64,000 nucleotides of DNA, from positions 14,632,001 through 14,696,000 of the forward strand of contig OZ316891.1 of NCBI GenBank assembly GCA_973895155.1, given 5' to 3'. The position numbers and the translations under genes were made by a program. Positions 20,042 to 35,200 of the stretch are shown one piece after another. The stretch is from Marsupella aquatica (taxonomy: Eukaryota; Marchantiophyta). Below the pieces are notes generated by a model. That model saw only the letters and a program-made list of their open reading frames with translations, was not told the DNA's origin and did not search any database. Every line of letters begins with the position of its first letter. Positions within the stretch are counted from its first letter, which is position 1.

Positions 20042-23000
20042 ATGAACAACATTGAGGCCTTATGGTCATGCTCTCCCTCTGCCGCAGATAAGCAAGCAGG
20101 TGACGGGATGCTACCCGTCTCTATTTTGGATAAGGAGAGAAAAGGTACTGACGAGGACGACGGTGAGGGAGTAGTGATCACCGTTGACTCCTCCTCAGAC
20201 AATGCGAGTGGCGAAGATGAAGGCTTCGTCGACCTGTGTTCCAAGGAAGAGAAGGGCGAAGACGAAAACCAAGATGAAGAAATTTTACTCGCTGGAGACC
20301 ACGCTGCAAGCCATCATCGAAGAGACTTTTCAGTTCAAGCAGAGCGTAGCGTAGCTGAGAAAGCTGGCAGTCGGGAGAAATTGCAAGTGAGGGGCAGAGG
20401 GAAAGGGTTAAAGAACATGAAAGGAGGATTGCGCACATCCTTGGAATTACGCGGAGATGATTCATCGGTTGATGGTAGATATGTAGCAAGTGTCCAGGGT
20501 CAGGGTCGAGGAGGCAGAATGGGGACGGTGCGGAGAAACAGAGGACGAGTAGAAGTAGGAGGTGGAATTGACAATGGAGACCCTGGTTCGACGGATGGGA
20601 CGGGAGACTTCTCTGCAAGCTCTGAAAATGACGATGATGAACACTTAAGTGACGTAAAGAGGCAAACCCGGATGAAAGGTAACCTTGACGGAGCGCAGAG
20701 GGCGACAGTTGACGGTAGTAGCTATGCACATCCAGGGGTGGACTCAATTATCGAAGCAACATCTGAAGGCTCGAAAGCGTCAACGCAATGGCTCTCAGAA
20801 ATCAGCTTTGTTTCGTACGTCACTTTCAAAGCCGTTCGTTGTTTCTGGTTTTCTCTGTTTTAGAGCAACAAAAGTGTGAAGTAAAACAACTTCGGTAGGA
20901 AAGGTGTGAGTGTTACTCAGTGGAAGTTACCCCAAATGTGGCATGTGTCATAAAGCGTTCGCCGATAGGAGAAGGGAAGCTTGCATATTCTTAGAAATCC
21001 TGTGGGTCGCGCGTTCACGTTATATGAAGACGAGCACAATGGTTCAGTGTCTTCAAGAAATGAGTTAACACCCTTTCCTACGTTTTCATCGTATTTATTT
21101 AATCTTCTATGTCAGTGTCTCGTGTACATTATGGAGTACTGTGCATAATTGCATAATTTCATCTCATATTTATGCAAGTGATCTGAAGGGCGTCGATAAT
21201 CTTTTCTATGTGATCTCACATCTGAAATTAAGATGCTGCTGTGTGTACCAGGAGGTGTTATTCTGAAGCACAACTAGCGGGTGTAGGTTCCCCAGGACTG
21301 CAGTTGGCGTTTGATGGCAGCGAAGAGTCTGGTCCTGTAGTAGCTTTGCCGTTATTTAAGTCTGCCATGATCTCCAACGTAAGTGGATTTCAGCAGGCGC
21401 ATATATCTCTTGGCGGGATTCCCTTCCATAAACATTCACAGAGATTTCATTTTCATCAATCTCCTTCGCAATTGTTAACTATTTCTTCGAGTGCAATGCT
21501 TGGCATTGTCAGTCAGGACGTAAGCAATAGAAGATCCTTTAGTGTCTATCCTTGTGTGGGGTTCTGCATCGGGATGCACTCCGAATGGTGGCCAGGGCTC
21601 GATCCTGGTCAGGTGGTAAAGTCCGAATGAGTATCGCGAAACGGGCTGACCTGCCTGGCTGCAGTCCGTTTAGAATTATCGCTAAACGGCCATGGCAGAC
21701 TTTCTCAAATGAGTACAGTCTATGTGCGGGCAGGTTTTCTTTGGCCTCGTGCCTGTAGAGTCACTCAGAAATGAAAGGTTATGTAGGCTTTCGGTTTAAT
21801 TTTGAGCTCTAATCGACAGGGAGTCTTCTGCCATAAATATTAAGGCTACAATATGACGTATCTCATATCCAGAACATTTTTGTTACTGATGTGTTGCAGT
21901 CAGCAGAAGCTCAACAGGGGCAGAGCCAGCCGTGGTAAGTCAACGGCTTGCAAGTCCGAGTCTGTTTGAGTTTGCAGTTAGCTTTTAGATTGAGGCACAA
22001 CAGGGAACATGCACTGCAGGATGATACTCATTTTACTAGATTCTTGTTGAGGGTTTGAAATGTACAACACCACTACATCAGGGCTTTTGCTCGAAATCCT
22101 GCTTATCTTTCTTCGCGTATTCGTACCACATGTCAGAGGTCTGGTTATGCTTGCGTGCAGTGCTTCCTCACCATGTTGCAGGGCGATTGCCTTGCCTCCT
22201 TTTTCATCCTATAGAGGTTTGACTTGTGCATTTCATTTGTTGGTTGGTTTGTTCAGCTACACATTTGGCTTACAGGATGATTTGGGTTTCAATTTTTTCT
22301 CACAGCAATGATATAGTACTTCATATTGGAGGTCCAGTCTGGGCATTGGATTGGTGTCCGCGAAGACCAGGATGGGTACAGTCTGGGAATGAAAAGTTAG
22401 AGGTGCGAGGGATCAAGCCTTGGATGATGAATTTTCAGACTTCAGTCTTGTATTGTAATGCACAATGTAGGGCCAAACTCTGTATAATGGGAGACACCAC
22501 ATGTTGATCAGAAGTGTCAAGTTATAACATCTGCTCGGCTCTAATTCCTAAAACTTGTATGTACAAAACCCAAAACCATCTTGTTGCGTGCACTCGATGT
22601 CGAGTCGTACTGGGATATCTCAAGATATAATCTCCATATGTCCAACTTGAATATGGGCTGGAAGTTATGACCATATTGTTTGGCATCCTGCTCTTGATTA
22701 ACTTAGAGGGAAGTTCACATAGTAGAGTCTCATTTAAGACTCTTTCGAAACGCTCTTTTCCTTAAGTAATTGGACCAGGGTCAAATATTGTTAAAAACTC
22801 TTTTCGTTCAATTTGTTGTTAAATGTTTGGAGCCAATATGCTGTATGCTTAACTTATCATGAGAGGTTTTGGATTCTATGCAGTTCCTTGCAGTTGGTGC
22901 ACACCCTCCTTCAGCTTCTTACAACAGGTTGGGTAAGCTGTTAAAGGGGCAAGGTGTTTTGCAAATTTGGGCTTTTGATTTCTCTATCGATCAACTCACT

Positions 23001-26000
23001 GGAAACAGGCACGAAAGTGGCGTCAGTACCAGAATGAGTGTCGTTATTAGCAGTTCAGCATCTGCAGGGAAGAGAGCGCGAAGTAGCAGCAGAGATAAGA
23101 ATGGCGTGACTGGAAGATGCAAAGGTATAAGGATGGCAGGCCCTGACGTAGCAGCTGAGTTTCACGGGGGTTCGCATCTACAAGATGATGCACCGACGGG
23201 CCACGGTGTGCTTTCAACTGTTAACAATGATAATGTGGGTGATGCGTACGTAGTCCAGAGAAACGGTAGCCCAGCCTTTGAAGCACATCCAGCGTCCTCG
23301 ACTTGTGGGAAACGACCAAGGAAGCTCAAAGAAAGTGCTAGGGCTAGGGGTTCAGACCCAGGTCTTATTGAAACTCGATTCCCAAGATGGTATAGGGAGG
23401 AGGGACCAGCCAAGATGGTTTTGGGTTTGGTACATGATGGCCTTGTTACTTGGGATGCAAAGTGGCGTCCGGTAGGTGAAACAACAAATCTAGGAATGGA
23501 GCGAGAGTTGTTACGTTTAGGCTTTGTAGCGCTGCTTCTGGGTGATGGATCAATCCAAGTGTGAGTCTTGTCTTCTGCAAGCGCCCAAACCCATTTTCAA
23601 GTAGTGAACAAAATCTGGCAGCTTTAGAACAGATCTATTGTATCTCACCTTAAGTGTCTTGCTCTAGATCTATTTGACATGTTTTGACGTTGACCAGATA
23701 GAATCACTGAATCTAGACCTCAGATTCTTAATACTACAAATGTCTGTTGATGTAACATAAGGGTATCTGCCAAACATGGACAGAATGGTTATGGGTTTGA
23801 GTTGTAATCTATTAGCAAGGATCTGCTGCTTTCCGAATGTTTAGGCAAGTATGCATTCTAGCATCTCAATATTTGTTTCTGGTTTGTAGGTTTGATGTGC
23901 CACTGCCTAGCATGTTGGCAACTCAGTCCAGCCGAGAATTTCTCACCAAAAGTGTTCCTTCCACTGTTCGTATTGAACCGGTCTTTAGATGCTCAGATCT
24001 TCAAAGTGGAGGTCATAAGAGGTAATGTAAGTGCCACCGCCAGCTTTGTTATTGCCCACGTGTCAGTGGCAAAGTGGTCTGCCTAACTGAGCTTCATAGT
24101 CGATTCGGTGGCAATAGAGCTTGGCTGAAGTCGAGGACCAAACGCATTGAATGACAAACGTGGAAATAAATCCTCTGGATTGCTATCACCTCCGAGAAAC
24201 TTTTTTTCTTACAGTGACTAAATTGAACATGACTGGCAGCATACCTCTGTGTCTCGAGTGGTCAACCTGGGATCCGCATGATCTCATTCTTGTGGGTTTT
24301 CATGATGCTACGGTAAGCTTCGTTTTGCTGTTAATATATATTTGAAGACTTTCCTGCAACTCAATCTTCCACTTGGTGGACGATATTCTGTGACTTTTGG
24401 GGTGAGATAGATGTAGGCTTTGGTTAGTAGAGGCTTCCCTTATTCTTAGAAAACATGGTTTTTTCTTTTGATACCAATCTGCGCAATTGAAAGCCAAGGT
24501 AAATCTGTTTTTTTCTTTACCAGGTTGGATTGTGGAAGTTTTCCCCAAGTCCCAAAGAACCAGGTATGCCATGTGAATGTTTTCCCAAGGTTGAGTATAA
24601 GGACTGGAATTAGACGCAGAGCATTTTGGAATACAACAACAATGCCCATAAAATCGATGCTCTCGAGACGTTTCTGGTTCACAGTTGCTGCAGTAAAAGT
24701 TAAAAAGCACCTGACAAATGTTTTAAAGATCTTTCAAAGCTGGCTCTATGATTTGGGCTAGAGTTGCACACTGCTCATGATTATCAAGAGCCAAGGGATA
24801 TTTACCAAACTACTGCTTAGATGGTGACATCTGTTTGGTTCATATGCAGATACACGACCATTGATGTTCTTTACTGCTGATTCGTTGCCCTTGCGTTCCG
24901 TAGCATGGGCCCCGGATGCGAGGTATGCTTATTCTCTCAATAAGTTCAAGGGGTTATGTTCCAGTATTTCAACTCTACATTCCAGCAATTGTATCTTTAC
25001 CGATGAAACGTCTACATCAGAACATGATTGGCATTATATATGTCTTTGATTGTAGATGTTGTTTTTTCCAGTGGTTCCTCAGGCAAACATGTTTTTGTCA
25101 CAGCTGGGCACACTGGCTGGGTCAAATTTTGGGATATTAGGTACGTCTGACTCCTCGTTTGTTTCGTGGGTGTCTTTTGTGATTAGCGCTTCCAAATATG
25201 TTCCTGATTTGGTCGGAACTCAGTTCCTTATAGGTCCTGAGACCGGTTCCCGCACATTTGGTTCCTATCCGTCTGAATAGAAAGGAATTATCGTCCTATT
25301 AGAGAGAATGTTTGTTTTGGTTTGCTTTTGACAGGCTCCCAGCGGAGTTAGGGCACTTTTTTGGTGTATAAGGCTATGGATCACTTCGTTATTCTGCAGG
25401 GATCCCTTTCGCCCTCTCTGGGACCTACAAGTATCACGGGGCTGCATACACAGCGTGGACTGGATCTCATGGCCTAGGTAATTTTTCAAGGTCAAGTGCT
25501 GTTTTGGTGAAGCGGGTCAAGGCGATCATTCCTCCTGCACATTTCTTGCCTGTGAACTATTGAAAATTGCTCATGGTGCTATGTGTTCGTCTTCACCAAT
25601 TAATAATATTCCAGGATCCATACTTGTAGAAGCCAGAGGACTTCAGCTTACACTGCTACCTTAAATAATTTAAAATGAATGTTTTGTGTGCTTAGACACG
25701 ACGTCGACCTGATGAGTATATTATTGGTGGAAATCATGGAACAGATGTGTATTGATGACATTGGATGATGGCACTCTGCGCATTCTTGGCCTCGACAGTG
25801 CATCCACACAAACACCAGCAACTGGTGAACCTTGGCACGGAACTCACTCTCAGGGAATTCAGTGCTACCTTTGCAGTAGCTTTCCTATATGGGATGCTCA
25901 AGTTTCCTCTAGGACAGGTAGGCTTTCAACCTTGGCGGCGTGAGAGCTTAATTCTCTCTTTTAGTTCCTGCAGAGCACTCAATTCCTAATAACTATTAAT

Positions 26001-27056
26001 TGTCCGAAAATTCGGCGTCTTATCCAAGGATGATTGCATGGTCAGTTACCTGATTGACTCAATTCAGTGATGACGGTGTCGTTCTCCGTTGTCTCGTCAA
26101 TACTTCACAGAGTTGCCTGTTGTCCCTCTCTAAATGAAAAATAAAATACTCTATCCTATCCATCTTAAGAGGACAGTTTGAGGGAGGCATGACGTGGCTG
26201 TTATCTTTTGGCTCCTGCATCAGGTATTGTTGCGTACGCTGGTGCTAATGGGTCCGTTCTCCAATTTCAGGTGAGGTCAAATCCTCAATTTCATATGGGC
26301 ACTTATAAGTAAATGGTTCAGGGAAAGACCTCTTCCTTTTGCTTACAAGGAATTTCTTCTGTATGTGTGTCAAAAGAAAATATTGACAATATTTCATTTT
26401 GATATCCGCAGCTTACTGAAAGAGCCGTTGTAAAAGAAGGTGCTCGGACAAGAGAGCCGCATTATCTCTGTGGAGCATTTGTAGCGAACTCAGAATTTGG
26501 GACTGTGACATTGACGTCATTAGAGAAGACCGCTCCAGCCCAAATGCGGAAGTCATCAACTGAATGGAGCAGTCGACCTAGAACTATGCGGGGATTTCTA
26601 GCTACGTGTACATTGGACAATGAGAGCAGGCAAGTCAGTACAGGATTAGAACTCGCTGTCACAGCAGAGACCTCCCCCAGAGCGGCCAGAGTTCGGAAAA
26701 AGCATAGCAAGGCCATAGGTAAAATTCGATGCAAGAATGCAAGTAAGCCTTATAAAAAAACTGAGCTGGACCTGTTACCATCATCTGATGACAGGATGGC
26801 AGTGGTTCCCTTACAAATCGCGCCTCCAGTATTTGAACTCAAGGAAGAGCAGAATTTGCCAGAAAACAACAATCATCATAGAGAGGAGAATACCCCAGCC
26901 CAAGCTGACAACTTTCCATGCCATAAGGTTTCCGTCCATCGTTTGAGATGGAACTGTAATCCTAAAAGGGAACATTGGTTGGCATATGGAGGTGCAGCTG
27001 GCATTGTTAGATGCCAGCAGATTTTTTCAATGAAGAAGCAAAAAGATGATTCTTGA
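20042..27056 (+). CDS. TFIIIC WD40 subunit (GTF3C2/TFC6-like), 14 exons
   Basis: Likely subunit of TFIIIC, which binds A/B boxes of tRNA-type genes and recruits TFIIIB and Pol III in the nucleus. CDS exons: 20042-20814, 21252-21519, 21900-21934, 22306-22402, 22884-23560, 23890-24021, 24240-24312, 24524-24563, 24850-24922, 25072-25140, 25400-25477, 25745-25917, 26224-26270, 26412-27056. All junctions are GT-AG and in phase, giving 1059 residues. The N-terminal ~260 residues are acidic and disordered, with an AT-hook-like RGRGK. The WD40 region holds GGPVWALDWCPRRPGW, FLAVGAHPP, GVLQIWAFD, IPLCLEWSTWDPHDLILVGF, RSVAWAPDA, TAGHTGWVKFWDIRDPFRPL and MTLDDGTLRILGL. Exon 5 inserts about 170 disordered residues between WD blades. 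The C-terminus has RLRWNCNPKREHWLAYGGAA and GIVRCQ. An upstream donor near 19414 and the acceptor just before the ATG suggest a 5' UTR intron. Closest known plant relative from memory: the Arabidopsis transducin/WD40 AT-hook protein of this type. Confidence 0.8.
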
Positions 27057-29278
27057 CTTTGCTGGACCATGCTGGGTATTCGAAGAGTATTGGATGTGGA
27101 AGTGAGGATGTGTATTCGAGGGTCCTATTCAAGGTGTATTCGCTCAAAGTGCCATTGTCGATTTAACTTGGATTCATCACATGGCACCCTATCCCTCATC
27201 TAATTTGGATTCAGCATATTGCACAATTTATACCAAATTTATCCAAAAATTCTGGAAGGAGTTAGTATAAGAGAGGAGGGTAGTGAATGACGAGAATGTG
27301 AAAATAGAGTGAGCCGTTGGACACATCCCCTCATCTTATGCTAATAGTGATTTAAGTGTGCCGTCAAGTACTTTAGAAACGGGCCTTGTGGGATATGAAT
27401 GAGGTATCCCATCAAAGTCTTTGTTGTACTTTAGAAAGGGGCTGCGTGTGATACGAATCCCAGTAATGCCTTCATAATTGTAGAATTTGTTTGAAGAAGA
27501 TTTAGTGAACTGAGAACCGTGGATGTGAGGAGGGCACTATGTGGGTGTGGGGAGCCTCTACATTTCTTGCTTTAGTTATTGAATATGGATGAAGTACGGT
27601 ATTATGAGGGTTATTTTGCTTGATCAGTTCAGTGCATATGGATGAAGGATGGTATTATTTGGGGACCAGTTGATGAGGGTCTTCTAACAGATGACATCCT
27701 TCCAAAGCGACAGGTTCACCTCTTTCCCTGGAAAATGGCTGATGACTTTGGCAGAGTCTGTTAGGGTGGGCAAAACAAACAGGCTTTATATTCATCCAGA
27801 GATCGACAGAACTGTGTTTTCTAAGAATCAAGATCTAGTAGTGAACTCTGGAGACGAATATGCAGCTGGTGTACTACTTCTTGCAAGATTCGAGTATTTA
27901 GAATTCTACTTGTTGCAAGATTTGAGTATTTAGAATGGGACTCACTATCAAGGTGAAAGTCTATAATTGCAATAGACAATTGTAATCATATGTAGTTTCA
28001 GTTTTTTCGCTCTAGACTGTGAATATACTTAAAGAATATTCTGACATGAAGCAACACGAGAGATGTTTACGTGAGAATGCTTAAGAATACTTAGAAAAAG
28101 TAACCCAAGAAATGTTCACCAATACACAAGTCTGGAGGGAAAGCTTAGATAACACCCGATACACATTTTTTTTGCACTTACTTTTTGAAGTGTATTTCTC
28201 AGCTTGATGGATTTTTAATGCTTCCTATTCATACAAATGAGTGCGCTAGCTCTAAAGGCACTAACAAACATAATACCAATGCTTGATCCACTAACGTTCA
28301 ATCTCAAATCGTAGGCGTTCAATTGATTTGTTCTCCAAAGACGACCAAATTGCATTACTTTTCCCTCAAGTTTAGCATTTCATTGTTGCTCCTTAGAGAG
28401 ACGTAGCACCAATGCAATTCGATAGACTCGACGTTCAAATAAACACCTGAGACGTTCCAACTTAAAAACACAGAACACTTTAATGATATAAATATGAATA
28501 AGCCTCTGCCAATACAAAATCTTTAGACAACCGCAACTTCTCACTCTAAAGCCCTTTCAAGCTGTTGAAACTTGGTACCTTCATACTTGTACTACGATCC
28601 TCACAATTCTACAAAAATTGGGCCGGACACGATCTTTAATGCAGATTTCATTCATGAATTCAACGAAGGTGGCAGACAATGCAGGCGCACAAGCTCCTCT
28701 CCGCATAAGGGGGCAGACAGGCATTCCCGTCCCCAGACTCAAGTGATAAGGACGGTGCACGATAAAGAAAACAATTAGGAGTCGGTCAACATAAATACAT
28801 TCACGCACAAGATGTAGTAAAACAGGTGGAACCGGTTGCCATTTTTATCCCGATTCTTCCGGAACGCCTGTAGTGGACCTTATGCCAAAAGTGCTGCTGG
28901 TGGCAATGTGCTCTAACCAGCTGGCACTCACCCAAGTTTCTTCAAACGACTATGGATGTGGGCTGAAGATTTCTCTCATTACATCTCCATTCTTGTTAGT
29001 CCAAAAGGTACCGGAAGACCTGCATTCAAACCGACAGAAGAATCAGTAGGTTCTAGGTCTGAGCAAGTAGAGGTTCTTAATCCATCCATTAAGTATTCAC
29101 GGTCTGTGATAGAATGTGAATCAAAGGTCATACTAGGTCTAAGTTGATCCCCTCACAAAGACGTTACCTACCTGCGTCAGTAACCATCTGTGTTGCTGTG
29201 TTGTTGGAAATTGGAAGGCAGAGCATGAAAATTCTGACCACATGTGAAAGTTAGCCGCGGAACGTTTGCAGCAGATGC
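27057..29278. other. Spacer between convergent genes
   Basis: Contains the 3' flanks of the TFIIIC and AAA genes. A weak ORF at 27691-27933 ends in a small duplication around GAATTC/GATTTGAGTATTTAG and is not convincing. No RNA gene recognised. Confidence 0.4.
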
Positions 29279-32200
29279 TCAAGTGTAAGCTGAAAGCATT
29301 GCTTCCGTTATATCGTCCTGGAGATGAGCCTTCTCAGCCTCAGCAGCCTCAACGAGGTCTTTGTGTGTCAAAACACAATCTTCCCCACTACGTAACGATG
29401 CCTGATGACCCACAGAAACACAGTACTAACACGTGAAAATTTATTCAACAGTCCGAAACACATCTTTTTGAGGAACCTAATTTGTATTATAATTACTTGA
29501 AATTTTGAAAAGTAGCATTTTGTGAGATACGAATTCGAACGCTGTTCCTCGTAATCGAAGAAATCAGCAATACTATTAGAACATCATAGAACAGTGTGTA
29601 AACCTTGGCAGCTCCTCGGATAATGGCACTGCTGATTGTTCCACTAGTGAAGTCAAAACGTCGCCCAAGCTCTTCAAACTTGATATTGGAAGCCAAGGGA
29701 CACTGCCACACGAATCAAAGAAACGACCATCATTAGTTTGACCTCTTAATATGATGCCATGCCGGCAAGCATTGGTCAAATCCCTGATACATTGTAACTG
29801 ATAAATACACCAGGTAAAATTTGAGTCCAACCTGCACAGCCGTACCAGTGCGATTGTTTCTGAAACATCACACCATGGATAACCTACCTTTGATGGTATC
29901 ATTTTCTGCCACATTCGAGAGCGTACAGATGAGTCGGGCGTTTTAAATTCAACCAAAAACTTCAGTCTTCGTGTCAACTCTGGGTCAAGCCGGTGAATAA
30001 CACTCCCCTGAAACAACAGAAGTCTCATTTTGGTAAGCTTTGAATTCTTTTGTGTACAGGAAACACGGCTGATTTAGTTATAAGACTAAGATGCACAACC
30101 ATGTGAATGAAAAAATCACTCGTTAACATAACATGTCGTATCAATTCAAAGTAGGACATCTTCCAATTCGAATTGTAACCAAATTTGAGGTCGCTAAACC
30201 TTCTCCTATCAGATTCATATGTGAGACTTCATGCCAACCAGGGTGCTGAATTGAAAGGACAAAGTCAATGTGAGTACTACCAGTTTAGGACACTAAACCC
30301 CCTGGACTCCATAAAATTTCTAAACAAGAGCCTTGACATATTTCAGAACAAAATAGATAGCACATGAGAGCAGACCTGCACATTGTTTGCGATAAGGATG
30401 CAGATTCCAGGAAAACGACCCAATTCATGAAGTAATAAGCCAATAGCTACATGAGACCAGGGTGACACACTCCCCACACCACCTCCCATTTCATCCTCAG
30501 CCCTGAAAATCTGCACATATACGCTTATTATTAGATGAGCCACATCGCAGTCCACGGTTTAGAAATGTCTTCTCCGACGAAAAGATAGAACTCGTCTGCT
30601 GAACTACAGACGCACACTAATTAGTTCCATAAATCGTTAGTGTAGTCGTGAAGGATACCTGGAAGTCCTCGAGCACAAGTACTGCATCCATTAACCGAGA
30701 GTCTTTAAAAGCAGTACTGATGTTGGACCCTGTCTTTGTACTGCTTTCTCTCGATATTAACTGTGCACAGTTGATCACCTTCATTCACCGCAACAAGGTT
30801 AATTAGGACAAGAAAAATGAGTGGGTCGAAATACTGTTACCAAACTCACAGGTAGCATCGAGAATTTGACGTAAAAAACACGAGATTCAATTATTTACGT
30901 AGTCATCACTTCATTTTCAATTTATTTCGGCTAAGCGACCAATTGACCGGTAAAAACAAACAGTAAAGCTTTAAACACTCTTTGAAACCTGTAGCTAAAG
31001 AGTGTGTACCTTCAGAGGGCGGCCCAACTCAAAACCAATTGCCTGTAGTCAGAAATCAAACTGTAAATGACACTTTGTTTTGCCAGAGGCCTTTTTGAAT
31101 GAATCTCCTAGGCTAATCTGCTTCCTAATCACAGGACTTTCAGGAACTTAGTTGCAAAAATAGAGCTACCGTCAGACCTACCTCAGCAGCAGATGACTTT
31201 CCTGTGCCATGAGGACCCCAGAATAGGCATGCTGTGCCTAGCCTCTCTTGTTGGAAACCCCATTGTCCCAAAAGCACAGCTCTTGCCTTCTCAAAAGTGA
31301 TTATGGCATCCATCTTCTCCCTCATACCCGCGGTTAATATCAGTTCATCCATACCAGTTTTCGGCACGACGCGATGGGTAAACGTCTTCATCTGACAATA
31401 CAAACGATTTACCTCAATTTATCACGAACTCCATATTATGAGTAAACGTCTTCAGACTAAGGTAGGAGCGTCAGTGGGAAGTTGAGGGTGACTTACTCAA
31501 CAGTAAAAGGAGCGATAGCGATACTAAGACAGCCTACCCAATGTAAATTTAGACGAATATGGGGAAAATTGATAATTGAGCCGAGTTGATAGCTATATTG
31601 GCTTGTTAAGACCATACCTGCAAGCTACCCCGCATTTGGAGACGGCAGCCATTCACAATGTCCTCCTCTGAAATTGTTGGATTCAAACTATCACGCGAAA
31701 TTGCTGTTAAGAGTGCGCTTACTAGAGCATTTTTTATATACCCTCCCGTTAACTCATACCTGCGCAGTCCAGAGGATATAACCAATCAACACTGACGACA
31801 CGTCTCATCATGATGCTCAGAATGTTGGCACGTAGGTTCTCTACAGTACAGAATTTCCAGGTACGAACGAAAAGAACCGATGAATAATAGTACCGGAGGG
31901 CAATCTTATCCCAATCGACGTTGTCAATGACAGGCAGGCGCTCGGATGCCAGTTTCCAGATTGTCCGTCGTTGAGTATGATCTGGTGGATGAAATTCACT
32001 GACACATCTGCAAATAGTTCATACAATGGAGCAAAATCATACATGGCGGCTTCAAAATTCTGGAAAACAACAACCTTAATTATTAACTGACAGACACGGG
32101 TGCCAAATAAGAAAGATATCGCAAGAAAAGTACTCAGCACTAGACATACGTGATGCGCCTATGCATGGCCTCATCGAGATCTAGTGGCCTGTTTGTAGCA

Positions 32201-35200
32201 AGCATGATAATTCCTTCATGCCTTTCCATCTCGGTCAATAAGGAGTTCAAAATCCTGTCTCCGCCGCGTTCCCTCTGTGCTCTCACATTTACAAAAACAA
32301 AAGTTATCGTTATATGCTCGCTTTACTGATGAAAGAGATCTGGTGACAAGATATCAGGCCACAAAATTGTTGGAGACAAATATCCATGCACTTGGAGGGA
32401 CCCGAAGATATGCAACAACAACAAGCTCAAAAATGATGTAAAGAATTTTGCTATCGTTCTTTCAGAAAATAGTACACATGCTGCAAGCAAGGTTTCACCT
32501 GTGCAAATATTGCTTCACACTCATCAAAGAAAATGATGGCATCATTCATGTCTGCATCCCTGAAGAGGCTTCTAAGATCCGCTGAATGATCATCGCGGCT
32601 ACTTCCTCCACTAGCAGCATGAAGAGAATGGAAGTCAACTAACAGTACTCGTTTTCCTGCAAAAGATAGAACCACGTGAGTGGCGATTCGAAAATATTAT
32701 GAAAGAGAGCATCCTCTACCCAACTTCTATACGCTACCACAGGGTATGTATAAGACAAAGAATAATACAGCTATAGCAAAGGTACTCTCTGTGATGGCGT
32801 GTTTCAAGAATCAGTTGGTAAAGGTTCCCCACGACAGCACAACCCCAAAGAAACCATCGCTACTGTAAATCTCAAAGCTTCTGATAGTCATCACATACCA
32901 AGATGGTGTGCCACGGCATTGACAGTCATCGTCTTTCCTGTACCAGATGCCCCACATAAAAGAATAACCAATCCTGCCCCATAGCTCATCACGTCCTCCA
33001 GTCCTGCACGTTTTCTGTACTGCCGGAACTTTGCAAAATTTTCTACTGTTTTCAGCAAAGTATCTTTTTGATCTTCCGGAAGAACTACCTGCTCCATAGG
33101 AATCTGGTACCATCCAAATCTAATACAGAATCAATACTCAAGTGCAATTTCCGACGTAGTGCTACTTATGAAAAAACAACCTTTCATGAATATGGCAGTA
33201 ATAAATACGCGTAAAGACTACTACCAAAAATGCAGCTGCAGGAGAAAGTGAATTTGAGTGAATTATGCCAGCTGGGGGCTGACCTTCGGTTTGTACAAAT
33301 GACTGCCCTCGACAAGCTCATTCATCTCGGTATCGAGGCCAACTATCCAGTCCAACATGCGCCTATCTAGCTCAACATGTTGGTCCATAAGATCTCCACC
33401 TCCTCCTCGCGCATACGGTGTGGCGCGCAACTTAATTAGACCTCTCGCAACCAAGCGGCTCGACTTGTAGAAGTACGTTCGAGCTAAAACCTGTCATTTG
33501 AAAAACAGTCCTCAATTTCCTCGATTCTGATCAATAACGAGGAAACACAGAAATCCCATCCGGGATCTAGACAAGATGGTAGATAATATCATCGATACCA
33601 TCTACAGCTAGGAAACGTTTTGCCATCAGAATTCAGGCTAGTTGTCTCCACTAAGAAATTGCACAACTATCCAAAATAACTTTACATAATTCACGGGGTG
33701 AAATACCTGCTCCTTGAACGAATCAAAGTAGACAGTCAAGATATCCTTCACCTAAAGAGCACAAGAAAGTTGAATTAAATATCGAGAGATGTCCATGTCA
33801 ACACCCATCTACGTCCAGTCAAGTACCAATAACCCTTATGTAAATACTGGGAGCACTGAACATCTTGATAGCCTGTGTTTCTCACCGGTACCTCCCATGA
33901 TGAAGATTGACAAAGGTAGAGAGGCAAAGTAAATAGAAAGCCCGAAAATCCTTTAGTATTGAGACGGGCAGGGCGTTCAATCATTCAAAAGGAGGAAAAG
34001 TGTAGAGTGCAATCATCCGGACCGATTAAAACGACTAAGAAGATTCTAAACAATTCTAAACAATAATTTGGACATAAATAAAGGTTAGAAACATCATATG
34101 CTGAGGGTCACACATACTTGTATGGCCTCACTGCTATGTCGATAGCCACCGTCACCGCTATCAGCTTCAAATATGCTCTTGACCACCGGTGATATTGACA
34201 CTCCTGAAGGTGCTCGCCCAGGTCAGCTACACCAAATAAAGTATTCAAAACAGACTCTATTTACTGTGTAGAATATGCTTAGCTCTTTGGGCACTACCGT
34301 GCATCCTTGGGTGGAGGGAGCCAAGACACCACATAACAAAACAAATGCATAATCCTACACAGAGAGCTGAGTAAGCACCTGTGAGCATAATGACAACTCC
34401 CTTTTCAAATTCATCCAAGCCAAGTTTGCGCGCCAGGGCCTGTGATACACATCGATAATTCATGGTCAAAAATCAGCAGTGTCAGCTAACGAGCTCACCG
34501 TGAAGAAGAAAATCCAGAGGGGAACACCCAGAACACTATGAAGCCTTACTTTACTAGGGAGTAAACTACTTCAATGCCACAGATGTTACAGAACACCCCA
34601 TGTCGCCATCAGAGACATTGCGCAAGCGATAATAAAACGGCAATGCATACCTCGAGGCGAGGGAACTGAGAGGAGCCATCTTTACAGGCTTCTTCTGTCA
34701 ACTTCATCCTTTCCTTCAGCCGATTTCGCACAAATCTAAGCTTGGCCCTTAGCTCTCGTATACTAGATACCTGCAAGCGGAAGAAAACCGTCCGCATAAG
34801 GTCTTTCCTACCCCGTACAATGCGACCCAAAAAGCTCTCAAGTATGTGCTGTGACAATATGCAATCTTATGAACCAATTCTGCCAACAGTCTCGCAAGAA
34901 TTAACCGTTATTAACAGAAGTTATCACCGCCATGTGCTCTTGATGTTATCTGCTACTTAGAAATAACCTACCTTAGTTGAGCGATAGGCATCATACCAAG
35001 GACGCTCATCATTGAAAGCCTCTTTCATGTCCTCTTTGTGTCGAGCTTTAGCGATGCGAAGCATTAATGCCAGTACTTGGAAGCCATCATCCAAATATTC
35101 CAAGCTAGACGTGTATGCAGACAGCTCCCCTCTTTTGACATCCTCCTCTGATGAAACTGTGGTATTAGCTAGTCCCCCGTTGATGACAATCTCCGTACCA

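Noticed and set aside
20178-20747. 189-codon minus-strand ORF opposite TFIIIC exon 1
   Set aside because: Shadow of the acidic first exon.
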